Notes: generated by a model from the letters alone, not told the origin. Counted from the first letter of the stretch, positions 9,274 to 18,883 are shown. The stretch: 64,000 bases of DNA from Myxococcales bacterium (GCA_029861865.1 JAOTYL010000002.1:496001-560000); one strand, 5' to 3'. Numbers and translations are program-made.

Positions 9274-10090
9274 TGCCAACCCTGCCATCTTTGACGACGA
9301 CCTTGAAATCGATGCGCTTGCCCTTGTGCTTGCGATCGAGCTTCGGGACCATTTTCCTGAGGCTCTTGGCGACCGTTTCGTAGTCGACCTTGTCGGTGCG
9401 CTCGTTGTTGCGTCGCTTCGCGTCGACATAGCTTTCGTAGATCTGGCGCATGCGAGCGTCCCCGGGGCCTTTGGAGCGCGCGGCGATCGGTGGCGGCGCC
9501 CGTCGGTTCGATGCAATTGCGGGGCTCGACTTGTCGCGTTTGGGCGTAAGGGGCCGTGGCTTGGGCTTGCCGAACGTGGCCGTCGCTGGGCTTTCGGCAG
9601 CCGTTCGTTTCGGTGGCGGCGTGCCCTTGTCTTTGGCAGGCGGCGTCGTGTCCTGAAGCAGCTCGTCCAGGCGGTCACTTGCGTCCTCGATCAGCCTTTC
9701 GACATTGACGTCTTCGTTGGGGTCGAGCTCGACAGGACTCGTGCTTCCCCGGCCATGTTCTCTTTCACGTTCTGCCCGTAGCGCCTCTCGCCGACGTCGG
9801 GCACGAAGCAGATCGCGTCTGTAGGTGCCTTCCTCAATCTGGCGTCCGATCCGCCGCCAGTACGTCTGAAGTGTCGTGTAGCGTTGAATGAGCGTCTGAA
9901 ATCGAAAGCGGAGCGCCGTGTTGCGGGGCTTGATCTTTCGAAGCTCGTGGAGTGCGCGGTCGAATTGTTTGCGAGGGATCTGCGGCTCGATGCGTTCGAT
10001 CCCCTGGAACCATTGCTCGTAGAGGTGCTTGATGCGCGAGAGTTGTACCTCGGCATCCGACAACCTGATCTCAAACTCTTTGGGTGTCAT
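9251..10090 (-). CDS. Protein with MXAN_5187-type C-terminal domain
   Basis: 279 residues, strongly basic, no signal peptide. Residues 1-110 predict a helical bundle or coiled coil (EIRLSDAEVQLSRIKHLYEQ...). The middle is a Pro/Lys-rich linker. The last 75 residues (MRQIYESYVDAKRRNNERT..., FKVVVKDGRVGIKPVVKK) match my memory of the domain at the C-terminus of Myxococcus MXAN_5187, found so far in Myxococcota and of unknown function. Convergent with hflX, overlapping by 23 bases. Ten bases separate its stop from that of no other gene, and the next minus-strand gene starts upstream of it, so an operon with the lipoprotein gene is possible. Confidence 0.75.
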   Translation of the reverse strand: MTPKEFEIRLSDAEVQLSRIKHLYEQWFQGIERIEPQIPRKQFDRALHELRKIKPRNTALRFRFQTLIQRYTTLQTYWRRIGRQIEEGTYRRDLLRARRRREALRAEREREHGRGSTSPVELDPNEDVNVERLIEDASDRLDELLQDTTPPAKDKGTPPPKRTAAESPATATFGKPKPRPLTPKRDKSSPAIASNRRAPPPIAARSKGPGDARMRQIYESYVDAKRRNNERTDKVDYETVAKSLRKMVPKLDRKHKGKRIDFKVVVKDGRVGIKPVVKK

Positions 10091-10100
10091 GGCTTGGCCG

Positions 10101-10718
10101 TCAGAGCGGCGTGATCTTCAAATTGTCGAACCAGAGGTCCGATTGCCAGTTATTGAACCCAAAATGATCGTGTCCGCGCCCGAGTAGCGGGTTGGGATCG
10201 CTCATTTTCAGCAGAACCTCGTCGTCGACCCATACCGAGAGTTTCGCGCCGACGCGCTCGATCCGGAAGTGATAAATCCGTCCGGGCTCGACTTTTCGGG
10301 GCGTGCCCTCCACGCGATCGGCGCCATGCTCATCCATTCGGGCCAAGACGTTCCGGGAATTGTTCCAACCACCAAAGATGATGACGTAACTCGTAGCGGT
10401 GTAGCTGTCGGTTTTTGCGAAGGACGCGCCGTCCCCGAAAATCTCGACCTTGATATCCCCATCTGGAGTCTCGCTGCGAACATCGAATTCGACCCGCACG
10501 TCGCGCGGCAAGGTTCGCAGGAGCCAAAGCGGATGGTTGCGCGCCCCCCGAACGTGCAGCTCACCCCCCTCGATCCGCCAATTGCCCCCCGTCTTCTTCC
10601 AATCCTTGCCGAGCTGAGAGCGCTCAAAGCTGTCAGCGTACCCCGAGCCGATCCCCGGATCGCCCTGGGGCGTGCAACCCATCCACCCAACCCCCACCAA
10701 GAGCATCCACACACACAC
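10101..10718 (-). CDS. Putative lipoprotein with DUF1080/LamG-like fold
   Basis: The mature part (about 190 residues) looks like a beta-jelly-roll carbohydrate-binding or 3-keto-disaccharide hydrolase-like domain: DSFERSQLGKDWKKTGGNWR, GELHVRGARNHPLWL, HFRIERVGAKLSVWVDD, FDNLKI. A cysteine within WMGCTPQ could be the lipidated residue, although the lipobox is imperfect. The start is doubtful. The frame stays open upstream only because it reads into hexamer array 2 as a Thr/Val/Ser/Ala repeat. I used the GTG at 10718, which gives a short hydrophobic leader without a positive charge; an ATG lies at 10706. The array may have replaced the original 5' end. Confidence 0.65.
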   Translation of the reverse strand: MCVWMLLVGVGWMGCTPQGDPGIGSGYADSFERSQLGKDWKKTGGNWRIEGGELHVRGARNHPLWLLRTLPRDVRVEFDVRSETPDGDIKVEIFGDGASFAKTDSYTATSYVIIFGGWNNSRNVLARMDEHGADRVEGTPRKVEPGRIYHFRIERVGAKLSVWVDDEVLLKMSDPNPLLGRGHDHFGFNNWQSDLWFDNLKITPL

Positions 10719-10828
10719 TGTCGCTGACACTGTCGCTGGCACTGACGCTGTCGCTGGCACTGACGCTGGCACTGTCGCTGACACTGTCACTGTCGCTGAC
10801 CCTGGCACTGTCGCTGACACTGTCACGG
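10715..10828 (+). repeat. Hexamer array 2, nineteen units of [ATG]C[AG]CTG
   Basis: Nineteen in-phase hexamers (mostly TCGCTG, ACACTG, GCACTG, ACGCTG, TCACTG) lie between the stop of the barrel protein gene and the start of the lipoprotein gene, both on the minus strand. The last unit, TCACGG, contains the barrel gene's TGA stop on the minus strand, and the first unit touches the likely lipoprotein start. The array therefore replaces the usual intergenic sequence completely. Confidence 0.9.
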
Positions 10829-11923
10829 ATCGGTGCAGCCGTCTTCATTCTCGTCGCGTCCCTCTAGAGCCTCCTCGTTGGGGCATCGGTCATCGGCATC
10901 CGGGACGAAGTCGTTGTCGTTGTCGGGATCCATGCAACCGTCCGCATCCTCGAAGCCGTCGATGTCCTCAGGGAGCCTAGGGCACTCGTCGCGCGAGTCC
11001 GGAATCCCGTCGTTATCCATATCGTTGCTCTTCGGAGACCAAGAAAAGCCGAAGATCGCGCGAAAGTTAGGCTGACCGAGACCGCGCACGAGCCCACCGC
11101 CAAAAGCAGCAGTCATCGTCACGTCTTTCTTCGTGTAGCGAATACCGATGTCACCTTCGAGCGTGTTGGTGCTCCGCCCCCGAAAGCTGGTCGAGCCGCG
11201 AAACTCGAGCAGACCGAACAGATTCTTGGCAGGTGGAATCGGTGGCTTTAGCGAAAAACCGTAGAGCATCTCTTGGCCGAGCGTGTCGACCCCGACCTGT
11301 CGTGCGTTCGCGCGGTACCGCCACCCGACCATGATTCCGACCCCCGCTCCAATGAGATGGAAGTCACCAAGCGCTTGGAGATCGAACGAGAACTGATCCT
11401 CACTCGCGTAGAGGCTCTCGGTGCCAATTGGAACTGGCATGGTCACGAGCAGGCCAACGCCAGGGCCGTCCGGCTTGTTTTGAATTTTTTCGGTCTTCTT
11501 CCCTAGGAGCCGGATCTTGGTGGTCAAGCGCGGGTCCTCGACTCCGAAGCCGGTAAACGACGTCCGACCGTTGAGTGCCATCGAGGTTTCACCCTGCTGG
11601 TAGAGGACGAGTGGCACCTCGAGGGCCAACGACCATCTCCCAAACAGCCCTAGCTGGAAAAGCAGGTCCGAGGTGAGTCTGTGATCGATCACCGTCTCGG
11701 ACGTACCGTCCACGAAGCGAACCCGTAGCGGCTTGTTCGAATACCAAGTCCACAGCGCGAGGTTCCACCGCAAGTGGCCGGGGGTGGCGCTCCCCTGAAT
11801 CCCGAGAAAACCAAAGCGGTCGAGACTCGGGCGAAACCGTTCCACGTCAATCCCTTGGGCGGACGCCATAGCAGTCGAACCGAGTGTCAGGACGAGGACA
11901 AACGCGGAAGCAAACCGGGCCAT
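10823..11923 (-). CDS. Outer-membrane barrel with thrombospondin type-3 repeats, no OmpA domain
   Basis: 366 residues with a signal peptide (cut near ASAQG). Residues 30-300 alternate like a beta-barrel (many aromatic-ended strands such as LRWNLALWTWYS, FSFDLQAL, GVGIMVGWRYR). Residues 305-366 are calcium-binding thrombospondin type-3 repeats: DMDNDGIPDSRDECPRLPED, DGCMDPDNDNDFVPDADDRC. In related Myxococcota proteins these repeats usually link the barrel to a C-terminal OmpA peptidoglycan-binding domain. Here the frame stops right after the repeats, with its TGA inside hexamer array 2, so the protein may be truncated. Five bases upstream is the stop of ttcA... on the same strand, so co-transcription with ttcA and hisD is likely. 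Confidence 0.8.
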   Translation of the reverse strand: MARFASAFVLVLTLGSTAMASAQGIDVERFRPSLDRFGFLGIQGSATPGHLRWNLALWTWYSNKPLRVRFVDGTSETVIDHRLTSDLLFQLGLFGRWSLALEVPLVLYQQGETSMALNGRTSFTGFGVEDPRLTTKIRLLGKKTEKIQNKPDGPGVGLLVTMPVPIGTESLYASEDQFSFDLQALGDFHLIGAGVGIMVGWRYRANARQVGVDTLGQEMLYGFSLKPPIPPAKNLFGLLEFRGSTSFRGRSTNTLEGDIGIRYTKKDVTMTAAFGGGLVRGLGQPNFRAIFGFSWSPKSNDMDNDGIPDSRDECPRLPEDIDGFEDADGCMDPDNDNDFVPDADDRCPNEEALEGRDENEDGCTDP

Positions 11924-11928
11924 GTCAC

Positions 11929-12735
11929 CTAGCTCGGAGCCAACAAGTGAGAGGCGTGGACGTTCTTGAGCGCCGCAAGCATGCTTTGGCGAACCCTCGG
12001 AGCACGCTCCTCGAGATCATCGAGCATCTCCTTGACCTGTTGCCGCCAAAGATTCTCTTGGGAGCCGCAGAGATTGCAAGGCAGGATCGGGAAGCTCATG
12101 TGCTCGGCATAGGCCGCAAGGTCTCGCTCGGCGCAGTAGAGCAATGGCCGAATGACCGTGTTACGGCCGTCACCACTCGCCAACTTGGCGGGCATCGCGC
12201 TCAATGCGCCGTTGAACATGAGATTCAGCATGAGAGTCTCGATCGCGTCGTCCCGATGATGGCCGAGCGCAATCTTGGTGCACCCGAGCTCCTGCGCGAG
12301 GTTGTAGAGAATCCCACGCCGAAGACGCGAGCACATGCTGCAATGGGTCTTCCCTTCAGGTGTTCGCGTGGTCACCAGTTGGTAGGTGTCTTTGTGAATG
12401 ATGCGATGTTCGTAACCACGCGTTCGGAGCCAGGCTTCCAGAGGTGTGCCATCGTAGCCGGGGTGTCCTTGATCGAGATGCACCGCGATGATCTCGAACG
12501 GAACGGGCGCCCGTCGCCGCGAACGCTCGAGCAGATGCAGAAGGGCGTAGCTATCCTTGCCCCCGCTCACTGCCACCATCACTCGGTCGCCCGCCTCGAT
12601 GAGCTCGAAGTCCGCGATGCAGCGCCCCATCTCGTGCGCAAGCCGCCTCTGCAGGGGATCCAGAGCCACGCCGGATGGGTACTCGCCGCGCGGCTCGCCC
12701 GCAAGGCCTTGGTCAGCTTCGCCGGCGAATCGCAA
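11929..12735 (-). CDS. ttcA: tRNA 2-thiocytidine(32) synthetase
   Basis: 268 residues. An iron-sulfur-dependent PP-loop ATPase that thiolates cytidine 32 in certain tRNAs. The PP-loop VSGGKDSYALL, the first Cys pair CSMCSR and the second Cys pair LPCNLCGSQ are all present, as is LGHHRDDAIETLMLN. This pattern fits TtcA rather than TilS or MnmA. The start overlaps the hisD stop by 23 bases; a GTG at 12669 would remove the overlap and 22 poorly conserved residues. Lies between hisD and the barrel gene in one orientation, so probably an operon of unrelated functions. Confidence 0.93.
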   Translation of the reverse strand: MRFAGEADQGLAGEPRGEYPSGVALDPLQRRLAHEMGRCIADFELIEAGDRVMVAVSGGKDSYALLHLLERSRRRAPVPFEIIAVHLDQGHPGYDGTPLEAWLRTRGYEHRIIHKDTYQLVTTRTPEGKTHCSMCSRLRRGILYNLAQELGCTKIALGHHRDDAIETLMLNLMFNGALSAMPAKLASGDGRNTVIRPLLYCAERDLAAYAEHMSFPILPCNLCGSQENLWRQQVKEMLDDLEERAPRVRQSMLAALKNVHASHLLAPS

Positions 12736-13984
12736 CCGCCCGTGCGTGGGCTTCGAGCCCTTCGAGCCGGGCGAGACCCTCGAGAAGGTCGGCCTGATCG
12801 GCGATGGCGGCTGGCGAATAGCGAATGAGCGACGAGCGAATCACGAAATCATAGACGCCCAGCGGCGAGGAAAACCGGACCGCGCCGCCCGTCGGCAACA
12901 CGTGGCTCGGCCCGGCAGCATAGTCACCGGCAGCCTCGGGAGTGTGATAGCCGAGGAATACCGCCCCCGCGGCCCCTACCTGGTCCAGCAGACTGTCCGG
13001 GTCCTCCACCGACAGGCTCAAGTGCTCCGCCGCCAGCACCGTTGCGACGCGACCCGCCTCGGTCAGGTCGCCCGTCACGAAGGCATAGCCGTTCTTTGCG
13101 ATCGCCTCCTTTGCGATCGCCTTCCTCGGAAGCGACTCGAGCTGGCGCTCTAGCGCGGCATCGACCGCCTCGGCCTGGCTTCGGGACAAGGTGATGAGAA
13201 GCGGGTAAGCCGCCTCGTCGTGCTCGGCCTGCGACAGGAGATCGGCAGCTACCACCTCCGGGTCCGCGCCTTCGTCGGCGACCACCAAGATCTCACTCGG
13301 GCCGGCAATCGAATCGATGTCGACCGCGCCGAACACGAGCCGCTTGGCGCATGCCACGTAGATGTTCCCAGGCCCTACGACCTTGTCGACCCGGGCGATC
13401 GACTCTGTGCCGTAGGCGACTGCAGCGATCGCTTGCGCACCCCCCGCGTCGACCACTTCGGTTACACCAGCCACCTCGGCTGCTGCCAAGATCTCCGGGG
13501 ATGGGTTGGGTGTGACGAGAACGATGCGCTTCACGCCCGCCACCGTCGCTGGAATCGCAGTCATCAAGACCGTGGAAGGATATCGAGCCTTCCCGCCGGG
13601 TGCGTAGACCGCAGCGGCAGCGACCGGCCGAACGCGCTGCCCGAGCTCGACGCCGTCCTCCTCGTAACGGAAGCCCGGCTCGCGCTGATGCTCATGGTAA
13701 CGACGAATGCGCTCTGCGGCCTCGGTCAAAGCTTTGCGAACGTCGGGATCGACGCGCCCCGCCTCAGCAAGCCAGGCTTCTCGGTCGAGCACGAGCGCTT
13801 CGGGGCGACGCCGGTCGAATCGTTCGCTGTAATCGAGCACCGCCTCGTCGCCCCGCTCGCGTACCGTTTCGAGAATTTCGCGGACGTCAGGCTCGACGCG
13901 CGCGAGATCTTCGGTGCCGCGATGACTCAAAGAGTCGAGCGTAGCTTGGTAGCTAGCCTGCCCTCGTTCGTGAATCGCGAGCAT
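12713..13984 (-). CDS. hisD: Histidinol dehydrogenase
   Basis: 423 residues. Oxidises L-histidinol to L-histidine in two NAD-dependent steps, the last of histidine synthesis. Clear family motifs: VYAPGGKARYPSTVLMTAIP, IDSIAGPSEILVVAD, the zinc/catalytic block SQAEHDEAAYPLLIT, AEHLSLSVEDP, and GPSHVLPTGG near the C-terminus. No other his gene is nearby, so the histidine pathway is scattered. Divergent from cysS, with the shared upstream region about 80 bases long. Confidence 0.97.
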   Translation of the reverse strand: MLAIHERGQASYQATLDSLSHRGTEDLARVEPDVREILETVRERGDEAVLDYSERFDRRRPEALVLDREAWLAEAGRVDPDVRKALTEAAERIRRYHEHQREPGFRYEEDGVELGQRVRPVAAAAVYAPGGKARYPSTVLMTAIPATVAGVKRIVLVTPNPSPEILAAAEVAGVTEVVDAGGAQAIAAVAYGTESIARVDKVVGPGNIYVACAKRLVFGAVDIDSIAGPSEILVVADEGADPEVVAADLLSQAEHDEAAYPLLITLSRSQAEAVDAALERQLESLPRKAIAKEAIAKNGYAFVTGDLTEAGRVATVLAAEHLSLSVEDPDSLLDQVGAAGAVFLGYHTPEAAGDYAAGPSHVLPTGGAVRFSSPLGVYDFVIRSSLIRYSPAAIADQADLLEGLARLEGLEAHARAVAIRRRS

Positions 13985-14067
13985 TTGCTGTTTCTAGCGG
14001 GCCGGCGGACGGGGTCAACCGCGCGACCTTGCCCTTTGGTCGGGAAAATGCTCAGACTTCGCCGACC

Positions 14068-15567
14068 ATGAGCGTTCGCCTGTACAACACACTGACGGGC
14101 CAAAAGGAGCCGTTCGAGCCTCAAGAGCCAGGCCACGCGCGAATCTACGTCTGCGGTCCGACCGTCTACGACTACGCCCATCTCGGCCACGCCCGCTGTT
14201 ACATCGTCTACGACGTGCTCGTCCGCCACCTCCGAGCCAACGGGATGCACGTCACCTACGTCCGGAACATCACCGATGTCGACGACAAGATTCTCAAGCG
14301 GGCCTCGGAGTCAGGAACGGAGCCGACCACGCTCGCCGCGCGGTTCGCCGAGGCGTACGCCGAGGACATGCACCGTCTCGGCAATCTCGACCCAGACGTC
14401 GAACCGAAGGTAAGCACGCACCTTCGGGACATCATCGATTTGGTGCAACGACTGATCGACCGTGATCACGCCTACGTGTCCGATGGCGACGTGTACTTCT
14501 CCGTCGCGTCCTTCCCCGAGTACGGCAAGCTCAGCCACCGTAATCTCGAGCAGATGAGGCTCGGGGCCAGCGAGCGGGTCGACGAGCAACAGACCGCTAG
14601 AAAGCGCCATCCCGCGGACTTCGCATTGTGGAAGCAAAATGAAGAGAACGCCTGGGGTTGGGATAGTCCATGGGGTCGGGGCAGGCCGGGCTGGCACATC
14701 GAATGCTCCGCCATGTCGATGAAGCACCTGGGCGACACACTCGACCTCCACGGCGGGGGGCTCGACTTGGTGTTCCCTCACCACGAGAACGAAATCGCAC
14801 AAAGCGAGGCCGCGACCGGCAAGCCCTTTTCGCGGTGCTGGATGCACAACGGTTTCGTCGAGGTCGACAAAGAAAAGATGAGTAAGAGCCTCGGGAACTT
14901 TTTCACGGCTCGAGAACTCTTCGATCGCATGGAGCCCGAGGCGATCCGCTACTTCATGATGACCGTCCACTATCGGGCACCTCTCAACTTGGACTGGACG
15001 CTCGACGACGTAGGGAACGTGACCGGCTTTCCGCAGTTCGAAGACGCGGAGCGTCGCGTGACCTATCTCTACAAAACGAAGCAACGGCTCCTCGGGTTGC
15101 CACCGAAGCGAATTGCGGACGCCGGAACACCTGTGCCCGAAGAGATCCACGGTTTCTCGGCGGCCCTAAGCGAGGCGCTCGACGACGACCTCAACATGCC
15201 CGTGGCGCTCGCCAAAGTGGCCGAGTTTCTCAAGGCGGTGAATGAGCTTTGCGACAACGCGGCTCGAAAAAAGGGCAAGGCACCACGACAAGCGGTCGAT
15301 CTCGCCCAAGCGGGCTTTGTGGCGCTCGAGGCCGAGCTCGGGCTGGGGGCGCAGGCCGCGGACGAGGTCCTCCGGCGAATCCGGGACCGTCGAGCACGGG
15401 AACGCGGGCTCGATGCCGCGGAGATCAATCAGCAAATCGCTGCGCGTACCGCCGCACGGCAGTCGAGGGACTTTGCAGAAGCTGACCGGATCCGCGACTC
15501 CCTCGCGGACCGGGGCGTCGAGCTTCTGGACGGCCCCGAGGGGACTGGCTGGACGATCACCGACTGA
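14068..15567 (+). CDS. cysS: Cysteinyl-tRNA synthetase
   Basis: 499 residues, class I synthetase that charges tRNA-Cys. The N-terminal [15 protein letters not shown] contains a zinc cysteine and the HIGH-equivalent, GWHIECSAM holds another zinc ligand, [14 protein letters not shown] is typical of CysRS, and [11 protein letters not shown] is the KMSKS loop. The longer frame beginning at 14029 adds 13 residues that do not look conserved, so I used the ATG at 14068 (MSVRLYNT). Normal family length, no unusual feature. Confidence 0.97.
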   Translation: MSVRLYNTLTGQKEPFEPQEPGHARIYVCGPTVYDYAHLGHARCYIVYDVLVRHLRANGMHVTYVRNITDVDDKILKRASESGTEPTTLAARFAEAYAEDMHRLGNLDPDVEPKVSTHLRDIIDLVQRLIDRDHAYVSDGDVYFSVASFPEYGKLSHRNLEQMRLGASERVDEQQTARKRHPADFALWKQNEENAWGWDSPWGRGRPGWHIECSAMSMKHLGDTLDLHGGGLDLVFPHHENEIAQSEAATGKPFSRCWMHNGFVEVDKEKMSKSLGNFFTARELFDRMEPEAIRYFMMTVHYRAPLNLDWTLDDVGNVTGFPQFEDAERRVTYLYKTKQRLLGLPPKRIADAGTPVPEEIHGFSAALSEALDDDLNMPVALAKVAEFLKAVNELCDNAARKKGKAPRQAVDLAQAGFVALEAELGLGAQAADEVLRRIRDRRARERGLDAAEINQQIAARTAARQSRDFAEADRIRDSLADRGVELLDGPEGTGWTITD

Positions 15568-15677
15568 TGAAACAATCAGGGGTGGACGCCTCGCGCTTCT
15601 GCTAAATGGGGTTTTTTGCGGGTCGGTATCAACCTCGATCTGTCGCTCGCCGCCCGGTTATGTCAATCTATTAGTTC

Positions 15678-17312
15678 TTGGAGCACTCGTTGCCATCCTC
15701 TGTTCCCAAGCCACTCGCTGAAGGGGCGTTGAGCGCGACACCTTTCGGTCACGTTCTCCTGTCGATTCAAAAGAAGGGTCTCTCAGGCACGCTTGCGGTG
15801 TGGCCGGACGACGACCAGCCCGGACAGGATCGTATTCTGTTTCGCAGCGGGGTGCCCGCCATCGGCCGCTTCATCGAGCCGGTGGCGAGCTTGGATAGAG
15901 GGTTGCTCACCATCTTCCCCCGGGAGCGCGGCCCCTACGCATTCTACGAAGCCGATTTGGTCGGTGAGGGCGATGGGACGATGCGTGGTTCGGTCGATGT
16001 GCTCGAAGTCATCGCCACCTCGCTTCGAGGCGATGTCCCAAAGGACGCGATGACTCGGGTCATTCGGAAGCTGGGGGACGAACGTCAACGCATCAAGAAG
16101 AGCGCACCGCTCGCGAGATTCTCTTTGCAGTCCAACGAAAAAGCGTTCGTCGAGCTGATGCGCGCGGAGCCAGCGACGGCCGCGGTCTTGGTCGAACAGT
16201 TCGGCGATCCCAAAATCGCAAGACGTATGCTCTACCTGCTCGCGATCACGGAGAGCCTCGAGGTGTATCGACCGATCTCGCGCCAGAAGTTGAGAGCTGT
16301 GTCGCCTTCATCGCAGGGAGACCGGCCCTCGTCACCCCCCTTTGGGAGACGGGCTTCGTCGGGAAGCACGACGCCGCCGAGGATGCGCCGCTCGTCCCCG
16401 CCGGGCCGTCGCGACTCTGCGCCACCGGCCGGAGATTCGGTACTCCCGACTTCGATCAGCAACCTGCCACCCGCAAAGCGCCTTTCCGGCGAGATTCTCG
16501 CACCGCGCCAGATGCCGCCAATGCCTCCTGAAGGCTTTTCGGAAGAGCACCGGAAGCGCTGGGAAGAGGTGGCCCGCGTGATCGGCATGATGGACCGCCA
16601 GAACTACTTCGAAATGCTCGGCGTGAAAGAGTCGGCTGACGCCAACGACATTCGCGGGAAGTACATGAAGCTAGCCAAGAAGTGGCACCCCGACCGCCTG
16701 CCGAACGAGCTCTCGCCCTTGCGACCGTGGGTAGAGGAGATCTTCCACCTGTTTACGGTGGCGCGCGACACGCTGGCGAACGATAAGTCGCGCATAGAAT
16801 ACCAGAAAACCGTCATGCAAGGCGGCGGCACCCCGGAGTCTGAGCGAAAGCTCAATGTAATGGTCGAGTCCGCGATCAACTTTCAGAAGGTCGATGTGCT
16901 CGTTAAGCGGCGACGGTACGACGAGGCGCTACAGATCTGCGACGAGGTCATGGAAGTCGTTCGCAAGGAAGCCGACTACCCGGCCATGAAGGCGTGGATC
17001 CTGATGCTCAAGCACGGGATCGAGGAAGACGAAGTCGCGAACGAGATCAGGGGGCTGCTCAAACAGACCTTTCGGCTCAACCCCGATCACGTGCATGGCC
17101 ACTTCGTACGGGCCCACTTCCTCAAGCGCATGGGCAAGCACGACAAAGCGTTGAAGCACTTCAAAAAGGTCGCCAAGCTCAACCCGAAGAACCTCGAAGC
17201 GATCCGCGAAGTCCGGATAGGCTCGATGCGCCAATCGAGAGGCCGTTCGAGCGCACCCCCCGGCAAAGGCAGCAAGCGCCCAGGCATCTTCGGCAAGCTG
17301 TTCAAGAAGTAA
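15678..17312 (+). CDS. DUF4388 + DnaJ + TPR protein
   Basis: About 544 residues, cytosolic. Residues 10-120 resemble the N-terminal DUF4388 (PATAN-like) domain seen in many myxobacterial signalling proteins (HVLLSIQKKGLSGTLAV, ILFRSGVPA). Residues 195-275 are a low-complexity Ser/Pro/Arg linker. Residues about 310-375 are a J-domain (NYFEMLGVKESADANDI, KKWHPDRLP with the HPD motif that activates DnaK ATPase). Residues 390-510 are TPR-like helices. The start is TTG; a second TTG twelve bases on is equally possible. This architecture suggests a co-chaperone recruited to a specific complex. Followed by hexamer array 3. Confidence 0.88.
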   Translation: MEHSLPSSVPKPLAEGALSATPFGHVLLSIQKKGLSGTLAVWPDDDQPGQDRILFRSGVPAIGRFIEPVASLDRGLLTIFPRERGPYAFYEADLVGEGDGTMRGSVDVLEVIATSLRGDVPKDAMTRVIRKLGDERQRIKKSAPLARFSLQSNEKAFVELMRAEPATAAVLVEQFGDPKIARRMLYLLAITESLEVYRPISRQKLRAVSPSSQGDRPSSPPFGRRASSGSTTPPRMRRSSPPGRRDSAPPAGDSVLPTSISNLPPAKRLSGEILAPRQMPPMPPEGFSEEHRKRWEEVARVIGMMDRQNYFEMLGVKESADANDIRGKYMKLAKKWHPDRLPNELSPLRPWVEEIFHLFTVARDTLANDKSRIEYQKTVMQGGGTPESERKLNVMVESAINFQKVDVLVKRRRYDEALQICDEVMEVVRKEADYPAMKAWILMLKHGIEEDEVANEIRGLLKQTFRLNPDHVHGHFVRAHFLKRMGKHDKALKHFKKVAKLNPKNLEAIREVRIGSMRQSRGRSSAPPGKGSKRPGIFGKLFKK

Positions 17313-17331
17313 GACTCGCAGCGACGCTAGG

Positions 17332-17451
17332 GCACTGGCACGGACACTGGCGCTGACACTGGCGCTGGCACTGGCACTGGCACCGGCACTGGCACTGACG
17401 CTGGCGCTGACACTGGCGCTGGCACTGGCACTGGCACTGACGCTGACACTG
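17332..17451 (+). repeat. Hexamer array 3, twenty units of [ATG]C[AG]CTG
   Basis: Twenty in-phase hexamers (GCACTG nine times, ACACTG four, GCGCTG four in this copy, plus ACGCTG, GCACGG, GCACCG) occupy the gap between the DnaJ-domain gene and radC, both on the + strand. It differs from the other arrays in using GCGCTG often and TCGCTG not at all, so each array has its own dialect. Confidence 0.9.
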
Positions 17452-17537
17452 ATCTCGGTGTCGGCCGCCGGCGGGATGGCTTCCGTACGCCACTGCCACC
17501 AGGCCAATACCGCGGATCCACGACCCCTTCGATTGGC

Positions 17538-18254
17538 ATGGGGCCTGCAGTACCTGGCCGCATGGAGGGTTCTCGCGAACGACTGGCTCGCCTTGGCGTG
17601 ACGGCGCTCGCTGACGTCGAGCTGCTCGCCGTTCTTCTAGGTACCGGTCGCGCTGGCGAAGACGTCACTTCGCTTGCGGCGAGCGTTCTTCGCCGGACGG
17701 GCGGCCTGCACGCGCTGGCTCGTTTGACCCCGATGGAGCTCGTGCAGATCAACGGCATCGGTCCCGCGAAAGCCTCTCGTCTGGCCGCCGCCTTCGAAGC
17801 AGGCGCCCGCGCCCTTGTTCCGTGCGAGCTTGCCGCGCCACTTACCAACAGCGAGGCCGTCTTCAAACGTTACGGAAACGCGTTGATGAGCAGTCCTGTC
17901 GAGCGCTTCTTGGTCGTCTCAGTCGACGCGAAGAACCGACCGCGGGTTGAGCGGGAGGTGGCCCGCGGGGGTCGAACCAGCTGCCAAGTCGACCCCGCCG
18001 AGGTCTTCCGAATCCTGATCGCGGATTCGGCGTCAGGCGCCATCTTCATCCACAATCACCCGAGCGGCGACCCCGATCCGAGCCCAAACGACCTTGTGCT
18101 GACCGAGCGCCTCGTTGCCGCGGGCTCCCTCCTCGAGATCCGGATTCTCGATCACGTCATCGTCGGGAGCGGCCGATACACGAGCCTTCGAGATGCCGGT
18201 GCCTGGCCAACTACCTCAGCAAATTCCAAGGCTTCCACCGCCCTTTGCCCATAG
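17538..18254 (+). CDS. radC: RadC-family JAB/MPN-domain protein
   Basis: 238 residues. An N-terminal helix-hairpin-helix part ([24 protein letters not shown], then [15 protein letters not shown]) precedes a JAB/MPN metalloprotease-like domain with the metal motif [14 protein letters not shown]. The name comes from a historical repair phenotype; the biochemical role of the family remains unsettled. The ATG at 17538 is used; a second ATG eight codons later is possible. Stands between hexamer array 3 and rpmH. Confidence 0.93.
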   Translation: MGPAVPGRMEGSRERLARLGVTALADVELLAVLLGTGRAGEDVTSLAASVLRRTGGLHALARLTPMELVQINGIGPAKASRLAAAFEAGARALVPCELAAPLTNSEAVFKRYGNALMSSPVERFLVVSVDAKNRPRVEREVARGGRTSCQVDPAEVFRILIADSASGAIFIHNHPSGDPDPSPNDLVLTERLVAAGSLLEIRILDHVIVGSGRYTSLRDAGAWPTTSANSKASTALCP

Positions 18255-18315
18255 GAGACGGCTTGACACCCTCCCGGCCCCGTGCTTTCTTCCGGCACTT
18301 TTATTTTCCGGGAGC

Positions 18316-18471
18316 ATGGCCGTGAAGCGGACCTATCAACCACATCGTAAGCGCCGTCTTCGGACACACGGGTTCCGCGCACGCATGAAGACCAAAGGTG
18401 GTCGGAACGTGCTCAACGCCCGCCGCCGCAAGGGTCGAAAGCACTTGACCGTTTCCTGCTACAAGAAGTAG
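18316..18471 (+). CDS. rpmH: 50S ribosomal protein L34
   Basis: 51 residues, strongly basic, and the whole chain matches L34: [11 protein letters not shown] at the N-terminus, THGFRARM, and GRKHLTV near the end. It is the first gene of the conserved rpmH-rnpA-yidD-yidC-jag operon. In many bacteria dnaA and oriC lie just upstream on the opposite strand. Here radC is upstream in the same direction, so this locus does not mark the origin by the usual arrangement. Confidence 0.98.
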   Translation: MAVKRTYQPHRKRRLRTHGFRARMKTKGGRNVLNARRRKGRKHLTVSCYKK

Positions 18472-18487
18472 CCGAATCGGTGAAGAG

Positions 18488-18883
18488 ATGCGTGGTGCAT
18501 CGGGAGCGGGGGGGGATCCGAGCAACGGAGGCCAGGGCCTTCCGCCGGCCGATCGACTGAAGAAGCGTTACGAATTCAGGCAAGTACAACTCACCGGTCG
18601 GCGCATCCACACACCCCACTTCCTCATCATAGTCCAACCAAATGCTCTAGAGAACACGCGACTTGGGATCACCGTGACGAAGAAAGTGGGCAACGCCGTA
18701 CAAAGGAACCGCATCAAGCGTGTGGTCCGCGAGGTCTTTCGGCGAAACCGCCATCTCTTCCCGCCCTCCCACGACGTCGTATTCATCGCGAAGCGGGACG
18801 CGGATGCCCTGAGCTACGACTCGGTGTTGAGCGAGGTCCGTCGCGTCGATACCAAGCTCAGAGAGGGCGGGGCCTCGCGATGA
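18488..18883 (+). CDS. rnpA: Ribonuclease P protein component
   Basis: 131 residues. The protein subunit that helps the catalytic RNA process the 5' ends of tRNA precursors. The RNR signature is clear: TKKVGNAVQRNRIKRVVRE, preceded by LKKRYEFRQVQLTGRR. The first 20 residues (Gly/Ser-rich) are an extension without conservation that I can see. The stop overlaps the yidD start in an ATGA. The RNA subunit gene rnpB is not in this window. Confidence 0.97.
   Translation: MRGASGAGGDPSNGGQGLPPADRLKKRYEFRQVQLTGRRIHTPHFLIIVQPNALENTRLGITVTKKVGNAVQRNRIKRVVREVFRRNRHLFPPSHDVVFIAKRDADALSYDSVLSEVRRVDTKLREGGASR

Noticed and set aside
16929-17507. Minus-strand open frame with an SVSASA repeat overlapping the DnaJ-domain gene
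   Set aside because: Antisense to a well-supported gene; the repeat part is array 3.
17452-18315. oriC next to rpmH
   Set aside because: No dnaA gene and no cluster of DnaA boxes noticed; radC occupies the region.
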